Below, piece by piece: positions 21,155 through 29,867 of a stretch of DNA of 61,284 nucleotides (the first letter of the stretch is position 1; each line of letters opens with the position of its first letter). The notes under the pieces were generated by a model. That model was given only the letters and a program-made list of their open reading frames with translations, had not been told where the DNA came from and made no database searches. Both the position numbers and the translations under genes were made by a program. This DNA comes from an uncultured Chlorobiales bacterium. GTDB lineage: Bacteria; Bacteroidota; Chlorobiia; Chlorobiales; Chlorobiaceae. The stretch is from assembly GCA_903929135.1 (NCBI GenBank), contig CAIYTH010000041.1, positions 1-61,284 on the forward strand, read 5' to 3'.

Positions 21155-21727
21155 TTATGCCTGGCTCGAAGCCATGAGGTCGTTTTTCCTTGCGTACTCG
21201 AAAATGCCGCCGGCCTGCACGATGTTCGCCACGTCGCCCAGCGGTTTGAGCTGGTAGGTGACGTTCTGCGTCAGGTTGGTCAGCGTGTTCGCCTTGATGT
21301 CGATCGACAGCTCATCTCCGGTGAGGATCATCTTGTTGAGCTGCTGCAGCGTTTCATAGGGGATAACAAAGCCGCCGTCCACACAGTTGCGGTAGAAGAT
21401 CCTGGCGTAGGATTCGGCGACGATCGCCTTCGCCCCGGCGACCTGGAGCGCGAAGGGGGCGTGCTCCCTTGATGAACCGCAGCCGAAGTTCGGGCCGGCG
21501 ATGATGATCGTGTAGGGCGAGTCGTAGCTGCCCTCCTGCACGAACGGAACATCCCCTTCCGGGAGTCCGCCCTGCTCGGGAGGCACGCCTGAAAGTGCGT
21601 ATTTGCCGTACATCTTCACCTCTTCGGGGTCGGAGAGGCTATAGACCAGGTGCTCGGCGGGGATGATCTGGTCGGTGTCGATATTCTTGCCGAGGACGTA
21701 TGCTTTACCCTGAATGATGGTTTCCAT
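21155..21727 (-). CDS. leuD: 3-isopropylmalate dehydratase small subunit
   Basis: Aconitase-family swivel domain (190 residues). Typical features: GKAYVLGKNIDTDQIIPAEHL, the GPNFGCGSSREHAPFAL substrate-binding loop, and ESYARIFYRNCVDGGF. It pairs with LeuC to isomerise isopropylmalate and, in the citramalate route, citramalate. It lies 20 bases ahead of cimA and 35 after leuC. Confidence 0.95.
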   Translation of the reverse strand: METIIQGKAYVLGKNIDTDQIIPAEHLVYSLSDPEEVKMYGKYALSGVPPEQGGLPEGDVPFVQEGSYDSPYTIIIAGPNFGCGSSREHAPFALQVAGAKAIVAESYARIFYRNCVDGGFVIPYETLQQLNKMILTGDELSIDIKANTLTNLTQNVTYQLKPLGDVANIVQAGGIFEYARKNDLMASSQA

Positions 21728-21762
21728 GGTTGTTTGTTTTCCTTGTCATTAGCTTCATTCGA

Positions 21763-23058
21763 TCAGAGGAAATCCCTCGGATCGGTGAGTTTTCCCGTTA
21801 CGGCCGATGCTGCCGCGGTCAGCGGCGAGGCGAGGTAGACGCCTGCGTGCTTGCTGCCCATGCGTCCGGGGAAGTTCCTGTTCGTCGTCGAGACGACCAC
21901 ATCGTTATCCACCGAGCGGCCGACCGTGTCGGCAGGTCCGCCGAGGCATGCGGCGCAGGATGGCAGGGCGATGCTACATCCGGCATCCTCGAAGATCTTC
22001 CTCAGGGTTTCTCCTTCGTAGCTCTCGGTTGCAAGCTGCGAGGCCACGAGGACCGTTGCCGGCACGATGTTGGTCGTCACGGCAACCTTCCTGCCTTTCA
22101 GGATCTTTGCTGCGAGCATGAAGTCCGTCAGCTTGCCGCCGGTGCAGGAGCCGATGTAGGACTTGGTGATCGGCGTGCCTGCGACGCTCCGCACTGTTGC
22201 GCGGTTATCAGGGCTGTGCGGCATGGCGACGACCGGTTCCATCTTGTCCACCTGGTAGCGGTACATGCTGTGGTAGGTGGCGTCCGGATCGCTCGCGAAG
22301 ACCTCGTAGGGTTTGCTGGTCCGTGCCTTGACGAATGCCTCGGTCACGGCGTCGACGCCGATGATGCCGTTCATGCCTCCGGCCTCGATGGCCATGTTGC
22401 AGAGGGTCATGCGTTCGTCCATGGGCAGCGAATAGACCGCTTCGCCGTCGAACTCCATGGCGCGGTATGTGGCGCCGTCGGTACCGATGTCGCCGAGGAT
22501 CTGAAGGATCAGGTCTTTTGCCGTCAGGTATTCTGGCATCTGTCCCTCGAAGGTGAACTTCATCGATTCGGGTACCTTCTCCCAGAGCTTGCCGGTGCCG
22601 AGGATGAACGCTGCGTCGGTGTTGCCGATGCCTGAACCGAACATGCCGAACGCGCCCGAGGTGCAGGTGTGCGAGTCAGTGCCGAACAGCACGGTGCCGG
22701 GGAGGTTGAAACCCTCTTCGGCAAGCGCCACGTGGCAGACGCCGCGGTAACGGTCGGTGCCCACGTCGTAGTAGTTCGGAAGCCCCTGCTTGGCGGCGAA
22801 CTGCCTCAGCAGGTCGATGTTGCGGTGGGCGTGCTCGTTCTCGGTGAAGATGTAATGGTCGGGAAGCACCACAACCTTCTCCGGGTTCCAGACTTTCGCG
22901 TCGGTTCCGAACTCGTGCTTGAAGATGTCGAAGGTCGGCGGCCCGCAGACGTCATGCGTCAGGAGGACATCGACGTTCAGCCAGACGCTTTCGCCTGCAT
23001 CGACAAACTTGCGATTGGCGGCTCTGGCAAAAATTTTCTGGGTTATCGTTTGTGCCAT
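21763..23058 (-). CDS. leuC: 3-isopropylmalate dehydratase large subunit
   Basis: [4Fe-4S] aconitase-family large subunit, 431 residues. Cluster-ligand regions are visible: FGTDSHTCTSGAFG, SYIGSCTGGKL and CAACLGG, together supplying the three cluster Cys. The N-terminus MAQTITQKIFARAA is typical of the shorter, archaeal/homoaconitase-like LeuC class rather than the enterobacterial one. It is separated from leuB by a 192-base spacer with strong secondary structure. Confidence 0.95.
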   Translation of the reverse strand: MAQTITQKIFARAANRKFVDAGESVWLNVDVLLTHDVCGPPTFDIFKHEFGTDAKVWNPEKVVVLPDHYIFTENEHAHRNIDLLRQFAAKQGLPNYYDVGTDRYRGVCHVALAEEGFNLPGTVLFGTDSHTCTSGAFGMFGSGIGNTDAAFILGTGKLWEKVPESMKFTFEGQMPEYLTAKDLILQILGDIGTDGATYRAMEFDGEAVYSLPMDERMTLCNMAIEAGGMNGIIGVDAVTEAFVKARTSKPYEVFASDPDATYHSMYRYQVDKMEPVVAMPHSPDNRATVRSVAGTPITKSYIGSCTGGKLTDFMLAAKILKGRKVAVTTNIVPATVLVASQLATESYEGETLRKIFEDAGCSIALPSCAACLGGPADTVGRSVDNDVVVSTTNRNFPGRMGSKHAGVYLASPLTAAASAVTGKLTDPRDFL

Positions 23059-23143
23059 TGGTGTATTGGTCAGATTCCGTTTACGGTTTAACCTTGTTGA
23101 TTCGTCGTTACTCTCATTCTTCCCGAAAACGGGAAAAGCCGGT

Positions 23144-23205
23144 CACTGACAGTGCTCCGGCTTCTTCCGGCGCCGGTTTCCCGGCGCAGTTGCTCTCTGT
23201 CAGTG
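23144..23205 (-). other. Structured leuB-leuC spacer
   Basis: A perfect GCGCCGG-TTTC-CCGGCGC hairpin (23170-23187) nests inside a perfect outer inverted repeat CACTGACAG (23144-23152) / CTGTCAGTG (23197-23205). No T run follows on the transcribed strand, so this is more like an mRNA processing or stability element than a terminator. Confidence 0.7.
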
Positions 23206-23250
23206 TTCCCGACGTCACGTATCCGCAGCGCCGGGAGGTGTCGCCCGATG

Positions 23251-24306
23251 CTACAGGCAGGCGACGATTGCCGCGGTCATTTCGGTCGTCGATACGGCCT
23301 TTTCCCCCGGTTTTGCGATGTCTGCCGTGCGGATGCCGGTGGCAAGCGCTTTCTCGATCGCCTGGTAGATCTCGGTCGCGATGTCGGGCATGCAGAAGCT
23401 GTTCTCGAACATCATGGCCACCGAAGCGATGGTCGCGATCGGGTTTGCCTTGTTCTGGCCGGCGATGTCCGGTGCACTTCCGTGGATCGGTTCGTACAGC
23501 GCGTATTTCGAGCCGATGCTTGCCGATGGCAGCATGCCGAGGCTTCCGGTGATCATGCCGGAGATGTCGCTCAGGATGTCTCCGAAGAGGTTGCTCGTCA
23601 CGATCACGTCGAACTGCTTCGGGTTGCGCACGATCTGCATGGCCGCGTTGTCGACGTACATGTCGGCAAGCTCGATTTCCGGGAACTCCTTGTGCACTTC
23701 ATGCACGACGTTGCGCCAGAACTGCGAGACTTCGAGCACGTTGGCCTTGTCGATCGAGGTGACCTTCACGTTGCCTCGCTTCTGTGCAGCCTCGAATGCG
23801 AGGCGGGCGATACGCTCGACCTCGTAGCGTTCGTAGACCATGGTGTTCCAGCCCCGGTTCTCGTCGTAACCCCTCGGCTGGCCGAAATAGATGCCGCCGG
23901 TCAGCTCCCTGAACACCATGAAATCGGTGCCCTGCACCACTTCAGGCTTCAGCGTCGACGCATCGAGAAGGGCGTCGTAGACCTTCGCCGGGCGAAGGTT
24001 TGCAAACAGGCCGAGCTCCTTGCGGATTTTCAGCAGGGCGGCTTCCGGCTTGTCGGCATGCGGCAGGTTCTCCCACTTGGGGCCGCCGACCGCGCCGAGC
24101 AGCACGGCGTCGCAGTTCCTGCAGGCTTCCAGTGTTTCGTCGGTCAGCATGGTGCCGTGCAGCTCATAGGAGGCTCCGCCGAACGGATGCTCCTCGACCT
24201 GGATGGTCAATCCATGCTTCTTCGATATGGCATTCAGCACGTCGAGGGCACCGGCCACCACTTCGGGGCCGATACCGTCGCCGGGAATCGATACGATCTT
24301 GTACAT
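23251..24306 (-). CDS. leuB: 3-isopropylmalate dehydrogenase
   Basis: NAD-dependent beta-decarboxylating dehydrogenase, 351 residues. Seen: IPGDGIGPEV near the N-terminus, LLGAVGGPKW, RELTGGIYFG, TSIDKANVLEVSQFWR, DNAAMQIVRNPKQFDVIVTSNLFGDILSD, and EPIHGSAPDIAGQNKANP. In this operon it could serve leucine synthesis and the citramalate route to isoleucine. Twelve bases separate it from ilvC. Confidence 0.96.
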   Translation of the reverse strand: MYKIVSIPGDGIGPEVVAGALDVLNAISKKHGLTIQVEEHPFGGASYELHGTMLTDETLEACRNCDAVLLGAVGGPKWENLPHADKPEAALLKIRKELGLFANLRPAKVYDALLDASTLKPEVVQGTDFMVFRELTGGIYFGQPRGYDENRGWNTMVYERYEVERIARLAFEAAQKRGNVKVTSIDKANVLEVSQFWRNVVHEVHKEFPEIELADMYVDNAAMQIVRNPKQFDVIVTSNLFGDILSDISGMITGSLGMLPSASIGSKYALYEPIHGSAPDIAGQNKANPIATIASVAMMFENSFCMPDIATEIYQAIEKALATGIRTADIAKPGEKAVSTTEMTAAIVACL

Positions 24307-24318
24307 TGCTCTCCGGTT

Positions 24319-25317
24319 TTACTTCTTCTTGAGCCAGCTCATCATCTCGCGGAGCTTCGCACCGACCTTCTCGATCGGGTGGTTGCGGTTGCTCTCGCGG
24401 AGGCTGTTCAGTGAGTTGTAACCCGAATTGCATTCGTCGATGAACTCCTTCGCGAAACGTCCGTCCTGGACCTCTTCGAGGATCTTCTTCATCTCGGCCT
24501 TCACGGCTGAGGTGATGAGGCGCGGTCCGCGGGTCATGCCGCCGTATTCTGCGGTATCGCTGACCGAGTAGTTCATGCGCGACAGGCCGCCTTCATAGTA
24601 GAGGTCCACGATGAGCTTCAGCTCGTGCATGCACTCGAAGTAGGCCAGTTCAGCAGGATATCCGGCTTCGGTCAGGGTTTCGAACCCGGCCTTGATCAGC
24701 TCGGCCGAACCGCCGCAGAGCACGGCCTGTTCGCCGAACAGGTCTGTTTCGGTCTCGTCCTTGAAGTTGGTTTCGATCACGCCGGCCTTGGTGCCGCCGA
24801 GCCCCTTGGCCCAGGCGAGCGCCTGCTTTTTCGCGTTGCCGGTGAAGTCCTGGTGGACGGCGATCAGGCACGGTACGCCGTTGCCTTCGGTGAAGGTCCT
24901 GCGGACCAGGTGGCCCGGGCTCTTGGGGGCGATCATGATCACGTCGACGTCGGTCGGAGGCACGATCTGCTTGTAATGGATATTGAATCCGTGTCCGAAA
25001 GCGAGGGTGTTGCCCGGCTTCAGGTTCGGTGCGATTTCATTGTCGTAGACGCTCTTCTGGGTCTGGTCCGGCAGGAGCACCATGATGATGTCGGCCCACT
25101 TGACCGCTTCGGCGACGGTTTCGACCCTGAGGCCGGCTTCACGAGCCTTGGCGCAAGAGGAGCTGTCCGTGCGAAGTCCGACGCAGACGTTCAGGCCACT
25201 GTCCTTGAGGTTCAGGGAGTGGGCATGACCCTGGCTTCCATAGCCGAGGACGGCGATATTCTTGCCCTGCAGTACCGCGAGGTCGGCATCCTGCTCGTAA
25301 TAGACGTTCATTGACAT
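24319..25317 (-). CDS. ilvC: Ketol-acid reductoisomerase
   Basis: Class I KARI, 332 residues. The Rossmann motif [13 protein letters not shown] is followed by VGLRTDSSS, whose Ser-rich loop suggests NADPH preference. Later come [24 protein letters not shown], the metal ligands in [13 protein letters not shown], and SDTAEYGG. It catalyses isomerisation and reduction of acetolactate/acetohydroxybutyrate. Central in the ilv-leu operon. Confidence 0.97.
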   Translation of the reverse strand: MSMNVYYEQDADLAVLQGKNIAVLGYGSQGHAHSLNLKDSGLNVCVGLRTDSSSCAKAREAGLRVETVAEAVKWADIIMVLLPDQTQKSVYDNEIAPNLKPGNTLAFGHGFNIHYKQIVPPTDVDVIMIAPKSPGHLVRRTFTEGNGVPCLIAVHQDFTGNAKKQALAWAKGLGGTKAGVIETNFKDETETDLFGEQAVLCGGSAELIKAGFETLTEAGYPAELAYFECMHELKLIVDLYYEGGLSRMNYSVSDTAEYGGMTRGPRLITSAVKAEMKKILEEVQDGRFAKEFIDECNSGYNSLNSLRESNRNHPIEKVGAKLREMMSWLKKK

Positions 25318-25356
25318 AGGTATTGTTGATCAGTTTATGCGTACGAAAAAATAAAA

Positions 25357-25836
25357 TCAGATTTCGCCACGGTGGATGGCGACCGCGCCGGACCGGGCCA
25401 GTTCCCGGATGCCAAAAGGCCTGAAAAGGTCGATGGCCGTGTTGATCTTGTCCGGTGAACCGATGACCTCAATAGTAATGGATTTTTGTTTTATATCCAC
25501 GACTTTTCCCTTAAAAACGTTGGTCAGTTCGAAAATCTCGTGCTGCGTGGTTTTGGTCATTTTCAGGCTCATCAGCAGCAGCTCACGCTCGACGTGGGGC
25601 TGATGCGTGAGGTCCGTCACCTTGATGGTGTCGACCAGCCGGTTGAGCTGTTTGAGCACCTGGCTGATGATCCTGTCTTCGCCGCGGGTCACGATGGTCA
25701 TGCGCGAAATTTCGGCATCTTCCGTCTCTCCGATGGAGATGCTTTCGAGGTTGAAACCGCGTGCGCTGAACATGGCGGCCACCCGGTTCAGGGTGCCGAA
25801 TTTGTTTTCGACAAGAACAGATATAAGGTGTTTCAT
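25357..25836 (-). CDS. ilvN: Acetolactate synthase small (regulatory) subunit
   Basis: ACT-domain regulatory subunit of acetohydroxyacid synthase, 159 residues. MKHLISVLVENKFGTLNRVAAMFSARGFNLESISIG is the diagnostic ACT start, followed by the conserved second half RELLLMSLKM and GVVDIK-like segments. It binds valine and stimulates the catalytic subunit. Seven bases after ilvB. Confidence 0.96.
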   Translation of the reverse strand: MKHLISVLVENKFGTLNRVAAMFSARGFNLESISIGETEDAEISRMTIVTRGEDRIISQVLKQLNRLVDTIKVTDLTHQPHVERELLLMSLKMTKTTQHEIFELTNVFKGKVVDIKQKSITIEVIGSPDKINTAIDLFRPFGIRELARSGAVAIHRGEI

Positions 25837-25843
25837 ACGTTGC

Positions 25844-27565
25844 TTAAACCATGGTTTTAGGATTCAGCCGGGCCAGCAGCATGTCGGAGATCGATCCGCC
25901 TGCCGGCACCATCGGGAAGACCATATCCTTTCTGACGACCCTGAAGTCGACCAGCATCGGACCGTCGTTGTAGGCGAGCGCTTCCGTGATGGCCTTCCGG
26001 GCCGATTCCGGATTGTCGGCGCTGACCGCCCTGCATCCGAACGCCTCGGCCACCTTCACGAAATCGGGATTGCTCGCTGCAAGGTCGGTGAAGGAGTACT
26101 TCTCCTTGTGGAACAGCTCCTGCCACTGGCGGACCATGCCGAGGTAGCTGTTGTTGATCAGGAATATCTTGATCGGCAGCTTGTTGTAGACGGCCGTCAC
26201 CATCTCCTGGATGTTCATCATCAGGCCGCCGTCGCCGCAGATGGTGATCACCGGCCGGTCGGTCACGCCGAAGGCCGCGCCGATGGTGGCAGGCAGGCCG
26301 AAGCCCATCGTGCCGAGGCCGCCGCTGGTGATGATCGAACGGGGTTCGGTGAACTTGTAGTACTGTGCGGTCCACATCTGGTGCTGGCCGACGTCGGTCA
26401 CGATGACGGCGTGCCCCCCGGTCTGCTTCGAGATCTCGTCGATGACGAACTCGGTTTTCAGGGTGTCCTTCTCGTCGGCGTACTCCATCGGGCACTGCTT
26501 GCGCCATGCCTCGATTTCGGCGAGCCACTGGCTGCGGTCCTCTCTGACTTTCGGCAGTTCCCTCAGGATCGATTCGAGGAAATCCTTCGCATCGCCGACC
26601 ACCGGCAGGTCCACCTTGACGTTCTTGTCGACGTTGGTCGGGTCGATGTCGTTGTGGATCTTGACGGCCTGTGTGGCAAAGGTCTCGACCTTGCCGGTGA
26701 CGCGGTCGTCGAACCTTGCGCCGACCGCGATCAGCAGGTCGCAGCTGTTGACCGCCTGGTTCGCCCAGAAGGTGCCGTGCATGCCGAGCATGCCCATCGA
26801 GAGCGGGTGGTCGCCAGGGAAGGCGCCCAGACCCTGCAGGGTCATGGTGACAGGGATCTGCTGCTCGATGGCGAGCTGGCGCAGAGCTTCCGAACCTTCG
26901 GCCGTGATGACGCCTCCGCCGATATAGAGCAGGGGGCGTTTCGATCTGGCGATCATTTTCGCTGCCTTCTGCACCTGGTTGGCGTGGCACTTGAAGGTCG
27001 GCTTGAAACCGCGGATGTCGACGCTCTCCGGCCACTCGAACACGCACTCCGCGGCGAGGATGTCCTTGGGCATGTCGACCAGCACCGGGCCCGGCCGGCC
27101 GGTCGTGGCCAGGTAGAAAGCCTTGCGGATGGTCGACGCAAGCTCCCTGACATCCTTGACCAGGAAGTTGTGCTTCGTGATCGGACGGGTGATGCCGACG
27201 ATGTCCGCCTCCTGGAATGCGTCGTTGCCGATCAGCGAACTCGGCACCTGCCCGGTGAAGACCACCATCGGGGACGAGTCCATGTAGGCGTTGGTGATGC
27301 CGGTGACGGTGTTGGTCGCCCCGGGACCGGAGGTGACGAGCACCACGCCAGGCCTGCCGGTGGCCCTGGCGTACCCCTCGGCCATATGGGTGGCGCCCTG
27401 CTCGTGTCGCACGAGGATGTGCTTGATGTCCTTGACGTCGTGCAGCGTCTCGTAGACCTTCAGCAGCGACCCGCCGGGGTAGCCGAATATGTACTCGACG
27501 TTTTCACGCCGGAGGCACTCGAAGAATATCTCGGATCCGTTCATTTTCTGTCCGGGTTCATGCAT
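25844..27565 (-). CDS. ilvB: Acetolactate synthase large (catalytic) subunit
   Basis: ThDP- and FAD-dependent AHAS catalytic subunit, 573 residues, biosynthetic type. FGYPGGSLLKVYETL and the catalytic Glu region RHEQGATHMAEGYARATGRPGV lie near the N-terminus. The ThDP motif GDGGLMMNIQEMVTAVYNKLPIKIFLINN lies near residues 440-470. It acts on pyruvate and 2-oxobutyrate. It follows ilvD by 48 bases. Confidence 0.97.
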   Translation of the reverse strand: MHEPGQKMNGSEIFFECLRRENVEYIFGYPGGSLLKVYETLHDVKDIKHILVRHEQGATHMAEGYARATGRPGVVLVTSGPGATNTVTGITNAYMDSSPMVVFTGQVPSSLIGNDAFQEADIVGITRPITKHNFLVKDVRELASTIRKAFYLATTGRPGPVLVDMPKDILAAECVFEWPESVDIRGFKPTFKCHANQVQKAAKMIARSKRPLLYIGGGVITAEGSEALRQLAIEQQIPVTMTLQGLGAFPGDHPLSMGMLGMHGTFWANQAVNSCDLLIAVGARFDDRVTGKVETFATQAVKIHNDIDPTNVDKNVKVDLPVVGDAKDFLESILRELPKVREDRSQWLAEIEAWRKQCPMEYADEKDTLKTEFVIDEISKQTGGHAVIVTDVGQHQMWTAQYYKFTEPRSIITSGGLGTMGFGLPATIGAAFGVTDRPVITICGDGGLMMNIQEMVTAVYNKLPIKIFLINNSYLGMVRQWQELFHKEKYSFTDLAASNPDFVKVAEAFGCRAVSADNPESARKAITEALAYNDGPMLVDFRVVRKDMVFPMVPAGGSISDMLLARLNPKTMV

Positions 27566-27613
27566 GGTTCGAACGTTTAAATTCAGGTTACGGCACCCGG
27601 AGGTGCCTGATAC

Positions 27614-29293
27614 TTACATTGTTTTCAGGACGGCGCCGGTATTCGCCGACGTCACCATCTGTGCATACCTTGCGAGGTATCCTTTCCTGATCTTTGGCTC
27701 GAAGGGCGGCAGTGCGTCGATCCGCTCCGCGATCGTCTTCTCGTCCAGATCGACCGTCATCGAACGCGACGGGATGTCGATGGTGATCACGTCGCCGTTC
27801 CTGAGGGCCGCGATCGGACCGCCGACCGCCGCTTCCGGCGATACATGGCCGACGCATGCCCCGCGCGATCCGCCCGAAAAGCGTCCGTCGGTGATCAGCG
27901 CCACCGAGTCGCCGAGGCCGCGGCCCATGATGGCGCTTGTTGGCGAGAGCATCTCCGGCATGCCGGGTCCGCCGCGTGGCCCTTCGTAACGGATGACCAC
28001 GATGTCGCCTGCCTTGACGTCGCCCTCCATGATTCCAGCAATGGCGTCGTCCTGGCAGTCGTAGACCTTTGCCGGGCCGGTATGCTTCATCATCGGGGCG
28101 CTGACCGCTCCCGTCTTGACAACAGAACCGTTCGGGGCGAGGTTGCCGTAAAGCACGGCAAGGCCGCCGGTCGCCGAGTAGGGGTCGCTGACCGCCCTGA
28201 TGACCTTCCGGTCGAGCACCTCCGCACCGGCGATGTTTTCGCCGAGCGTCCTGCCGGTGACGGTCGGGACCGACAGGTCGAGCAGCCCGTCGATGGTCGA
28301 CAGCTCTTTCAGGATGGCCGATATGCCTCCGGCGCGGTCCACATCCTCGATATGCACTTCGGTCGTCGCCGGGCTCACCTTGCAGATGTAGGGCGTGCGG
28401 GCCGACAGGCCGTTCAGTTCAGAAAAGTCGAAATCGAGTTCCGCTTCGTTGGCGATGGCCAGGGTATGCAGGATGGTATTGGTGCTGCCGCCCATGGCGA
28501 AGTCCAGCGAAAATGCGTTGAGCAGGGCGCGCCGGGTAAGTATGTCCCTCGGCCGGACATCTTCGTTGACCAGGTCGACGATCCTCCTGGAAGCGCTTTT
28601 CACCAGATCGTTCCTTCTCGGATCGACGGCGAGGATGGTGCCGTTGCCGGGAAGGGCGAAACCGAGCGCCTCGCAGAGGCAGTTCATCGAGTTGGCCGTG
28701 AACATGCCCGAGCAGGAACCGCATCCGGGGCATCCGCTCTCTTCGATGGTATCGAGTTCCTTCTGGTCGATCTCGCCGGTGCTGAACTTGCCGACCGCTT
28801 CGAAGACCGAAATGAGGTCGACCGTTCTGCCTGACGGCGTATGGCCGGCCTTCATCGGGCCACCCGACACGAAGATGACCGGCACGTTGGTCCTCAGGGC
28901 TCCCATCATCATGCCCGGGGTGATCTTGTCACAGTTCGGGATGCAGACCAGGCCGTCGAGGCGGTGCGCTTCGACCATGGTCTCGACCGAATCGGCGATG
29001 ATTTCACGGCTGGCCAGGGAGTAGCGCATGCCGACATGGCCCATGGCGATGCCGTCGCACACGCCGATGGTGTTGAACTCGAACGGCACGCCTCCGGCCT
29101 CGCGCACGGCCTCCTTGGCGATCCGGCCGAGCTCCTGGAGATGTGCGTGGCCGGGGATCAGTTCGTTGAACGAGTTGCAGATCCCGATGAAGGGTTTCGA
29201 AAAGTCGCTTTTCGAGCGGACCGCCCCGGTCGCCTTGAGCAGGCTGCGGTGGGGGGCTTTCTCAAATCCTTTCTTTATGGTGTCAGATCTCAT
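27614..29293 (-). CDS. ilvD: Dihydroxyacid dehydratase
   Basis: Fe-S dehydratase, 559 residues, first structural gene of the branched-chain operon. Visible: [33 protein letters not shown], a cluster Cys in PNCDKITPG, and [22 protein letters not shown] with the remaining Cys. [23 protein letters not shown] lies near the C-terminus. The ATG lies 28 bases after the T run of an attenuator terminator. Confidence 0.97.
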   Translation of the reverse strand: MRSDTIKKGFEKAPHRSLLKATGAVRSKSDFSKPFIGICNSFNELIPGHAHLQELGRIAKEAVREAGGVPFEFNTIGVCDGIAMGHVGMRYSLASREIIADSVETMVEAHRLDGLVCIPNCDKITPGMMMGALRTNVPVIFVSGGPMKAGHTPSGRTVDLISVFEAVGKFSTGEIDQKELDTIEESGCPGCGSCSGMFTANSMNCLCEALGFALPGNGTILAVDPRRNDLVKSASRRIVDLVNEDVRPRDILTRRALLNAFSLDFAMGGSTNTILHTLAIANEAELDFDFSELNGLSARTPYICKVSPATTEVHIEDVDRAGGISAILKELSTIDGLLDLSVPTVTGRTLGENIAGAEVLDRKVIRAVSDPYSATGGLAVLYGNLAPNGSVVKTGAVSAPMMKHTGPAKVYDCQDDAIAGIMEGDVKAGDIVVIRYEGPRGGPGMPEMLSPTSAIMGRGLGDSVALITDGRFSGGSRGACVGHVSPEAAVGGPIAALRNGDVITIDIPSRSMTVDLDEKTIAERIDALPPFEPKIRKGYLARYAQMVTSANTGAVLKTM

Positions 29294-29320
29294 CGACGTT
29301 GGTTGTTTACGTTTAAAATC

Positions 29321-29359
29321 AAAAAACAGGGCTCCTGGCCTGCCTGTCCCGAAGCCATG
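29321..29359 (-). terminator. Attenuator terminator ahead of ilvD
   Basis: On the transcribed strand CATGGCTTC pairs with GGAGCCCTG (eight pairs including one G-U, one mismatch), followed by six T. It lies between the leader peptide stop and the ilvD ATG, with no coding sequence between. An upstream CCTGAGCC (29411-29418) can instead pair with GGCTTCGG of the left arm, giving a competing antiterminator. Confidence 0.75.
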
Positions 29360-29413
29360 GAGTCTGAAGTATTGTCGTGGAAAATACGATGGACTTGGGA
29401 AAGGCCTGACGGC

Positions 29414-29509
29414 TCAGGATACCGGAATAATTACCTGTACTACAGGTAGTAAGGATACGACGGATTCGAAGCCTGCGAAGCGGGTGATCGGCGAGCGGCT
29501 GACGGCCAT
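29414..29509 (-). CDS. ilv operon leader peptide
   Basis: A 31-codon reading frame whose second half reads VVSLLPVVQVIIPVS and then stops: 11 of these 15 residues are Val, Leu or Ile. This is the classical composition of a ribosome-stalling leader for branched-chain amino acid operons. An in-frame ATG at 29563 would give 49 residues; neither start has a strong ribosome site. The stop codon overlaps the CCTGAGCC antiterminator arm, so a ribosome reaching the stop would mask it and allow the terminator to form. Position and composition are seen; function is inferred. Confidence 0.8.
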   Translation of the reverse strand: MAVSRSPITRFAGFESVVSLLPVVQVIIPVS

Positions 29510-29610
29510 CGACGGGGCATGTTTCCCGGAAGTCTCGGAACGATGGTTGGTCAAAAAGGGCATTGCTAATAGATCGGTTGTCGCGCGAGTGAAAACATAA
29601 AATTGCAGAT

Positions 29611-29639
29611 AATTTACATTTTTCCCGAACGCAAGTCAA
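29611..29639 (-). promoter_or_regulatory. Candidate promoter of the ilv-leu-cimA operon
   Basis: On the minus strand TTGACT (29634-29639), 17-base spacer, TAAATT (29611-29616). Transcription would start near 29604, about 95 bases ahead of the leader peptide ATG at 29509 and about 310 ahead of ilvD. The remaining 29640-29867 must hold the divergent promoter for the next gene; no gene was seen in it. Confidence 0.6.
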
Positions 29640-29867
29640 GCGGGTCATGAAAAAAGTGAAAAAACCCTTCACGAGCCGATTCGATGGAAATTTCCGCATT
29701 GTTCCGAACCCTCCGCAAGCCCCTGCTTTCGGCATTACAGAGCCGATTGTGCCGGGAAAGGATGCTATTTTCTCCCGCGGGATGGTGTAAAAAATTAAAA
29801 ACCTTATTTTTAGTAAAACTTTCGATCGCTGCTTGATGCTCATTGCCAACCATTAACTGTCAGCGCC

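Noticed and set aside
25607-27580. 657-codon open frame on the plus strand
   Set aside because: Antisense to ilvN and ilvB; no domain and shadow-like composition.
29510-29849. Long minus-strand frame across the ilv leader region
   Set aside because: The 176-codon frame (29319-29849) has no protein-like composition; the 31-codon frame in a different phase explains the region better.
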